A DNA stretch of 64,000 nucleotides, taken from the NCBI GenBank assembly GCA_034927445.1, contig JAYFPZ010000026.1, forward strand, positions 62,001-126,000, read 5' to 3'. The notes beneath the pieces are model-generated. The model had not been told where the DNA came from. It did not search any database and saw only the letters and a list, made by a program, of their open reading frames with translations. The stretch comes from PHAA01 sp034927445 (GTDB lineage Bacteria > Bacillota > Syntrophomonadia > Syntrophomonadales > Syntrophomonadaceae). This document shows, piece by piece, positions 59,657 through 64,000 of the stretch. Position numbers and translations under genes: made by a program. Each line of letters opens with the position of its first letter. Within the stretch, counting starts at the first letter, position 1.

Positions 59657-60335
59657 CTTTGTTCTCCTTAATGCGGGATAGCACCTTGGAAACGGATTCT
59701 AAAGCTTTGTGGTAGGTATAGAAATTTGCGGAAGCTAAAGCCTTCTGTACATTGGATTGATTTATACTTAAAATTTGTGCCGCTTTATCCTGCGTTCCAC
59801 CGCAAGCCAAGTAGGTATTAATAATTTCGATGCGACGGGGGGTCCATGTCTCTTTAATAATAGTCAAAAGAGAGAATATTGTGTTAATCAATTCTGAAGT
59901 ATCGGCATTATCTTGAATGCTTATTTTTGCGTTAACTTTTGACTCCATTTTTTTCTTTTCGGAGGCTTTGAGTTCATCAATCATTGCCCGCGCATTGTAA
60001 TATGCGGGACCATCGGCGCCCAACGGCATGTTGAAATCGATGTCAGTGGTCATTTCTCCAACACCAATGCCAAATCGAAGTTTGACGGGATACATTTCCC
60101 GCTCAATTTTATCGATTATAAATACGACTGCAGAGCCGGCATTCAAAAGCCCCTGAAACTCGTCGCCAAGGGTTATCATGAATTTTGAAGCAAGTTCCTT
60201 CTCATAAATGCTATTTACGGAATCCAGTACTTTTTTTAGCTGTAATTGTAAGGCTCGTCTATTTTCTGAATGCTTAGAGTTTTTGATATCTCCAATAACC
60301 GCTATATATGGGAAATAGTCAAAGAAAAAGAACAT
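59649..60335 (-). CDS. SatD family protein
   Basis: A 228-residue protein. Y-I-A-V-I-G-D-I-K-N-S-K at the start, FMITLGDEFQGLL near residue 67 and LRFGIGVGEM match the SatD family (related to nucleotidyl-cyclase-like folds by its GDEF-like loop). The C-terminal 60 residues (WTPRRIEIINTYL...TQDKAAQILSINQSNVQKAL) form a helix-turn-helix of the sigma-70 region 4 kind, so it probably binds DNA. ATG 60335 follows AAGAGGTGG; the open frame runs 24 codons upstream. Preceded by a 50-bp palindrome. Confidence 0.82.
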   Translation of the reverse strand: MFFFFDYFPYIAVIGDIKNSKHSENRRALQLQLKKVLDSVNSIYEKELASKFMITLGDEFQGLLNAGSAVVFIIDKIEREMYPVKLRFGIGVGEMTTDIDFNMPLGADGPAYYNARAMIDELKASEKKKMESKVNAKISIQDNADTSELINTIFSLLTIIKETWTPRRIEIINTYLACGGTQDKAAQILSINQSNVQKALASANFYTYHKALESVSKVLSRIKENKDV

Positions 60336-60373
60336 GTGACCACCTCTTAAAGTTATGCTATGATACCTCTTCA

Positions 60374-60423
60374 AGTATGTCAACATAATATGCGCTTTTA
60401 TGCACATATTATGTTGACATACT
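60374..60423 (-). promoter_or_regulatory. 50-bp palindromic operator/promoter of satD
   Basis: AGTATGTCAACATAATATG (60374-60392) and CATATTATGTTGACATACT (60405-60423) are perfect inverted repeats around a 12-bp centre. On the minus strand the left arm contains TTGACA (-35), followed at 17 bp by a TAGCAT-like -10. A protein bound here would cover the -35 box, giving likely autoregulation by SatD or another dimer. Confidence 0.65.
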
Positions 60424-60517
60424 GCAATCGACGCATTAAATAAAAATATGCTTAAAATAACGCATAATTTGAAGACATGCGTGGCATTCTAATATTTTTG
60501 CTTAATTCCGTTAATCA

Positions 60518-61276
60518 TTAGTCCTGCTTCTTAAAACCAAACAGACGGTCATTGGTGTCCTCAATGACATAGTGGGTATCAAATTCGTACTGCAAACCCT
60601 CCTGTAATGACATACTCATACCCTGGTTGTACAGATCTTTGAAGGCGGCTATGGCCTGGGCGCTGTTCTGCATTATCTGCCGGGCCAGGGCTATGGTCTC
60701 CTCTTTAAGTTTTTCACCGGGGACAACACGGTTGACCAATCCTAGTTCTTTAGCCTCGTCCGCGGAAAATGTCCGGCAGGTGAAGGAAAGCTCCTTGGCC
60801 CGCATAATGCCCACTACCCGGGGCATGCGCTGGCTCAACCCCCAATTCGGTCTGATGCCCCATTTGGCATGGGTGTCTCCAAATTTGGCTTCCTGTGAGG
60901 CCACAATCAAGTCAAAGCCGAATAACAACTCCAAACCACCGGTGTAACAGTGCCCATTTACCATGGCGATGACCGGTTGCGGGCATTCTTGCAAAGCGGT
61001 GATTAAATTTAAACCAACTTCGATTATTTCTCCCCCCGCCTCACCGTTTACCAGGGTGACCTGGCCCAGGGACTTCAGGTCCAAACCGGTGCAAAATGCC
61101 CGGCCCGCTCCGGTTACCACGATAGCCCGGATCGTATTGTCATTCGCAGCCGTCTGCACCGCTTCGGTCCACTCTTTTATCATTTCCGGGCTTAGAGAGT
61201 TCAATTTTTCGGGCCGGTTGAGCGTAATCCAGGCGATGCCTTCCGCTACCTCATAGATTATATTGTTATAGCTCAC
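60518..61276 (-). CDS. Enoyl-CoA hydratase/isomerase family protein
   Basis: A 252-residue crotonase-fold enzyme. LNRPEKLNSLS near residue 18 and GAGRAFCTGLDLKSL form the CoA site, CYTGGLELLFGFDL the oxyanion region, and KWGIRPNWGLSQRMPRVVG the central helix; one of the two catalytic Glu of true hydratases is not obvious (Gly-Ile-Arg-Pro), so the reaction could be isomerase- or hydrolase-type. In a syntroph, beta-oxidation enzymes of this class are expected, but no other fatty-acid gene adjoins it. Start is GTG 61276 after GAGGAGGAA; a TTG at 61291 is in the RBS. Confidence 0.85.
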   Translation of the reverse strand: MSYNNIIYEVAEGIAWITLNRPEKLNSLSPEMIKEWTEAVQTAANDNTIRAIVVTGAGRAFCTGLDLKSLGQVTLVNGEAGGEIIEVGLNLITALQECPQPVIAMVNGHCYTGGLELLFGFDLIVASQEAKFGDTHAKWGIRPNWGLSQRMPRVVGIMRAKELSFTCRTFSADEAKELGLVNRVVPGEKLKEETIALARQIMQNSAQAIAAFKDLYNQGMSMSLQEGLQYEFDTHYVIEDTNDRLFGFKKQD

Positions 61277-61592
61277 AATATTCCTCCTCAATTAACAGCT
61301 TTCTCCATATTATAACTGAATAGATTGAACCCCTGCACTTATTTGATTAGTGTTTTAGAATGCCAAAAAAGTTATTGCCGATCGTCATGGTTATAAGATG
61401 GCGGCGGGTTGGCACGTAGCCTGGAGCGCAGTATTTATAAAGCCGACGGACCTGGCGACAGATAACTTTATGAAATACGTCAAACCATAGCGCTTTATAA
61501 TTTTTATAGGAAGGCTTTAAAAAGGTTGGAACAACTTGAATAGTTTGGCATAATAGAACTTGAGAAACATTAGCAGGAGTGTGGTAATAAAC
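61277..61592. other. Intergenic region, no recognised element
   Basis: About 316 bp between diverging genes. I see no ORF, hairpin with T-run or repeat of note; AGGAG at 61573 serves the next gene. Confidence 0.4.
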
Positions 61593-62153
61593 TTGAACCT
61601 AGAAACACATGATTGGGTAAAGAAATCGGTTAATCTTAATACGCTGTTTTTTGATTATTATGGAATGAATGCGGAAAAATATGTAGCTGCCCAGGAATAC
61701 TTCGAAAATAATCCCGGCAAGTTTTATTGGAATTGGTCGGCGGCTTTGCTGGGACCCATTTGGCTGTTCTACCGCAAAATGTACAAGCCGCTTAATATTT
61801 GGCTGATTATTGGGATGGCTTTTAACTTTGTTTATTTCGCCTCTCCGCTTTTGGACTCGGATGCAACCAATCCCCTATTGGCCTTTTGGGTCAACTATTA
61901 TGGGTGGTTGTCGCTCTTGTATATTTTAGGAGCAAATATAATAGCTGGATGCTGGGGTACCTACTATTATCTGCAGCAGGCCAGGCGCTTGGTTGAATTG
62001 GTTAAAGCCGGGGCTCCTGATACCATCGCCGCAGTAATTCTGGCGGAAAAGGGCAATCCCTCCAAATGGCGGGTGGCAGGAGGAGTGCTGTTGCTATGCG
62101 GAATATACCTGATATCCTACCTTTCAGCCTGTCTGTGGCTGATTCTGCGTTAA
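61593..62153 (+). CDS. DUF2628-like membrane protein
   Basis: A 186-residue protein with three to four hydrophobic spans. After a short soluble start (YYGMNAEKYVAAQEYFENNP), FYWNWSAALLGPIWLFYRKMY is the typical DUF2628 core (a Trp-rich stretch where an incoming helix enters the membrane). The rest is hydrophobic. Function unknown. TTG 61593 is the likely start, but spacing to AGGAG (about 13 bp) is long and a further TTG exists at 61560; the exact start is uncertain. Confidence 0.7.
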   Translation: MNLETHDWVKKSVNLNTLFFDYYGMNAEKYVAAQEYFENNPGKFYWNWSAALLGPIWLFYRKMYKPLNIWLIIGMAFNFVYFASPLLDSDATNPLLAFWVNYYGWLSLLYILGANIIAGCWGTYYYLQQARRLVELVKAGAPDTIAAVILAEKGNPSKWRVAGGVLLLCGIYLISYLSACLWLILR

Positions 62154-63202
62154 CTATGAAAGATGTAGCTTCCCAGTACTTTTTGATATAAACGGTTATA
62201 GGCATTCAGTTCCTGGTCCAGGGTAAAACGGGCTTCTATCAATTTTTTGGCGTTTTGTCCCATTTCTTTCAGCAGGGCAGGCGAGTTCAATAAAGTTTGA
62301 CCTGCATACCGCAAATCATCCGCATTCGTTATATAAAATCCTTCCCGACCGGTCTGGATAAGATTTAGATTACCGGGGACGGCAGTTAATATGCAGGGCT
62401 TACCCAGGCTCATAGCCTCCAGGACTGCCTGGGGCTGGCCTTCGGAATGCGACGTATTAAGTACTGCATCCCCCAGGTTCAATATACCAGTCATTTGACT
62501 ATGGGGAATTTCGCCCAGATAGGTAATCCAGGGCAGATTACTTACCCGATTTATAATAGCCCGGCCGTATTCCTGCTCGATAACAGGACCTATAATCAGC
62601 AGGCGGATTCGGGGATGAAGCCGGTGCAGTGCGGATAAACCGTCTATGGCCAGTTCTATGTTTTTTACCGCCCGCAGTCCGCTGGCGAGAAGAAATACAA
62701 ATTCATCAGCGGCAATGCCCAACTCCTGGCGGGATCTGGCCATACCGGGCTCAAGCCATACCCCCTGCGGAATAGTCAGCATTTTATCCTTAAATTGAGG
62801 CAATGCGGACGTAAGATTATGGCGATAGTCGTCGTTGAACAGGACAATTTTCCGCGCTTGGGACATAGCTGCAAGGACTACCGGTCTGTGACCGCTCCAG
62901 AGGTCATAATTCAGGTCGGTGCCGGTTGCGGTGAGTATCAGCGGCAGATCTTGCAGGGCTGGCTGTGAATTTATTACCCGGCCAAAATGCAGGGCATGAA
63001 AACCATGGGCCAAAGCATACTGGTTGGCATCCAGGGCAGAGCGCAGTTGTTCCGGCCAATTGCGGTTTTCCAGGGATAGAAGATCTACCTGCCACCCGGT
63101 TGCATTTAACCCCGCGCTTAACCGGGCGGCAGTCAGGCTGTTGCCGCGCTGAACCTTGGCGAAAGGCGTAATCATCAATATTCTGGCGTTGGGGATGTTC
63201 AT
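62150..63202 (-). CDS. Glycosyltransferase family 4 (GT-B)
   Basis: A 350-residue GT-B glycosyltransferase. The donor-binding C-terminal half shows LLASGLRAVKNIELAIDGL near residue 170 and HSEGQPQAVLEAMSLGKPC near 258, with the E-x7-E retaining motif. Its N-terminal part does not look like BshA. The acceptor is unknown. It overlaps the opposite DUF2628-like gene by 4 bp and is 10 bp downstream of the PIG-L gene, forming a likely two-gene operon. Confidence 0.85.
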   Translation of the reverse strand: MNIPNARILMITPFAKVQRGNSLTAARLSAGLNATGWQVDLLSLENRNWPEQLRSALDANQYALAHGFHALHFGRVINSQPALQDLPLILTATGTDLNYDLWSGHRPVVLAAMSQARKIVLFNDDYRHNLTSALPQFKDKMLTIPQGVWLEPGMARSRQELGIAADEFVFLLASGLRAVKNIELAIDGLSALHRLHPRIRLLIIGPVIEQEYGRAIINRVSNLPWITYLGEIPHSQMTGILNLGDAVLNTSHSEGQPQAVLEAMSLGKPCILTAVPGNLNLIQTGREGFYITNADDLRYAGQTLLNSPALLKEMGQNAKKLIEARFTLDQELNAYNRLYQKVLGSYIFHS

Positions 63203-63212
63203 ACCTTACGCG

Positions 63213-63878
63213 TCAGCCTCTATACTGGGTTTGGATCATTTGAAAATACTCGCAGAAATCTCCTTTGCCGCTCATTATACCCCGATAGCGGTTTAAACCC
63301 TGGATGGCATCATCATATTTGATATATTTGGTTTGGGTTCTGTGGTTCTGCAGGGCTTCCAGCTTGATACTCATAAACTCGCTGATGTCTTCAACGTGGC
63401 CTACGGCCTGGATCGGGGTCCAGACCTCATATCCCAGCATGGTTTCCACCTGCCACGGCTGCGGGCCACATTCGGGAAACCAGGGCCCGGATGCACGCCG
63501 GCAGGCTTCCATTACTAAACGGTGAGTAATTTGATGATCCGGGACTGAATCGTTACTGTGCGGCATGTAAATCAAAGACGGCTTTTTGGCCCGAATCAGG
63601 GTGGTAATCCGGCTCAAATTTTCCTGATCATATCCAAGCGCACCATCCGGTTTGCGCAGAAAAGTTAGGGCAGTAACCCCTAAAGTACGGGCCGCTTCAG
63701 CCGCCTCTACCTCTCTGATCCGGGCCAGGTCCTCGGGCAGATGGTCCAGGCTGCCGAATTCACCAGAGGTCATGTACACAATGGCTACATGGTTCCCTTT
63801 TTGTATATGTCGGGCAATACTGCCGCCGCATCCGATAATGTCGTCATCCGGGTGGGGGGAAAATACCAGTACATTCAT
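63213..63878 (-). CDS. PIG-L family deacetylase
   Basis: A 221-residue zinc-dependent N-acetylhexosamine deacetylase-like protein (LmbE/PIG-L). VFSPHPDDDIIGCGGSI at residues 5-21 holds the AHPDD metal and catalytic residues; HSNDSVPDHQITHRLV gives the third metal His. Members de-acetylate GlcNAc-linked small molecules or lipids. With the adjacent glycosyltransferase it may build a glycoside, like the bacillithiol or teichoic-acid type pathway, but that identity is unproven. ATG 63878 follows AGGAGG. Confidence 0.87.
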   Translation of the reverse strand: MNVLVFSPHPDDDIIGCGGSIARHIQKGNHVAIVYMTSGEFGSLDHLPEDLARIREVEAAEAARTLGVTALTFLRKPDGALGYDQENLSRITTLIRAKKPSLIYMPHSNDSVPDHQITHRLVMEACRRASGPWFPECGPQPWQVETMLGYEVWTPIQAVGHVEDISEFMSIKLEALQNHRTQTKYIKYDDAIQGLNRYRGIMSGKGDFCEYFQMIQTQYRG

Positions 63879-64000
63879 GGTCGTTCCTCCTGCAATGTAT
63901 TCTTTCCTAATTATGGCCTAAATCAATATCTTAAGGCAAGAGCAGATCGGTTAATTGGAAAAACCTGAGTGGCAGGGCAATGGGGATCATAATTGGGGCT

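Noticed and set aside
62150..63878. Bacillithiol synthesis pair (bshA/bshB)
   Set aside because: The glycosyltransferase N terminus does not resemble BshA, so I report only a GT4 plus PIG-L pair.
1..64000. CRISPR arrays, rRNA genes, prophage or intact insertion sequences
   Set aside because: No regularly spaced repeats, no rRNA sequence and no transposase, integrase or phage structural frame was seen.

Overview
The window looks like a chromosomal segment of an anaerobic, spore-forming member of the Clostridia, most likely a Syntrophomonas-like syntroph. That placement is my inference from gene content: an alpha/beta-type small acid-soluble spore protein, consensus GGAGG ribosome binding sites with many TTG/GTG starts, T-box, manganese and cobalamin riboswitches, a ferredoxin-dependent 2-oxoacid oxidoreductase, a FixABCX electron-transfer operon, a PEP-synthase/PPDK regulatory protein, MinCDE, and a sigma-54 activator fused to an iron-hydrogenase-like sensor. 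There is no rRNA, CRISPR array or intact phage or insertion sequence.

Region by region. 0-3.1 kb: a zinc-ribbon protein, an RNase H-like YkuK protein and a nucleotidyltransferase-like protein, with inverted repeats that look like insertion-sequence debris between them. 3.2-7.7 kb: a T-box leader (tentative Ile specifier) heads a four-subunit 2-oxoacid:ferredoxin oxidoreductase operon, followed by a degenerate CbiET/CobL-like gene. 7.9-14 kb: a secreted alpha/beta hydrolase, the remnant of a YitT-type gene, a SASP, a yybP-ykoY manganese riboswitch upstream of terC, a UspA protein, a LUD protein and small ORFs. 14-20 kb: an aldo/keto reductase with ferredoxin tail, a MurF-like ligase, a 197-bp inverted-repeat element with tRNA T-arm-like ends, an iron-sulfur flavoprotein, a metallo-beta-lactamase-fold hydrolase and an esterase.

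20.6-24.8 kb is the most distinctive part. An 892-residue regulator joins a ferredoxin domain, an Fe-hydrogenase-like domain, a four-cysteine Fe-S domain, PAS, a sigma-54 AAA+ domain and a Fis-type helix-turn-helix. Immediately downstream lies a textbook -24/-12 promoter driving three small genes of unknown function, two of them membrane proteins. This suggests a self-contained redox or hydrogen-responsive regulatory module.

25-38 kb: citrate synthase, an acyltransferase, an aminotransferase, Tex, DUF1540 and DUF502 proteins, then a cobalamin riboswitch and a cobT-cobU-cbiB-cobS-cobD cluster for nucleotide-loop assembly of B12. 38.5-42.5 kb: a MarR regulator and fixABCX, with a palindromic operator overlapping the fix promoter. 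42.5-49.5 kb: minD-minE-minC, a class A penicillin-binding protein, an intracellular subtilase, ppsR and a GIY-YIG protein. 49.7-56 kb: two tandem paralogous small genes, a tRNA/tmRNA 3'-end-like scar, and a roughly 1,690-codon S-layer-homology surface protein interrupted by a frameshift at a six-G run. 56-64 kb: tRNA-Pro(CGG), an AT-rich stretch with a shikimate kinase and a SatD/DUF3307 pair preceded by a 50-bp palindrome, an enoyl-CoA hydratase, and a glycosyltransferase/PIG-L deacetylase pair. A related interspersed repeat occurs in three intergenic regions (31.7, 37.7 and 44.3 kb).
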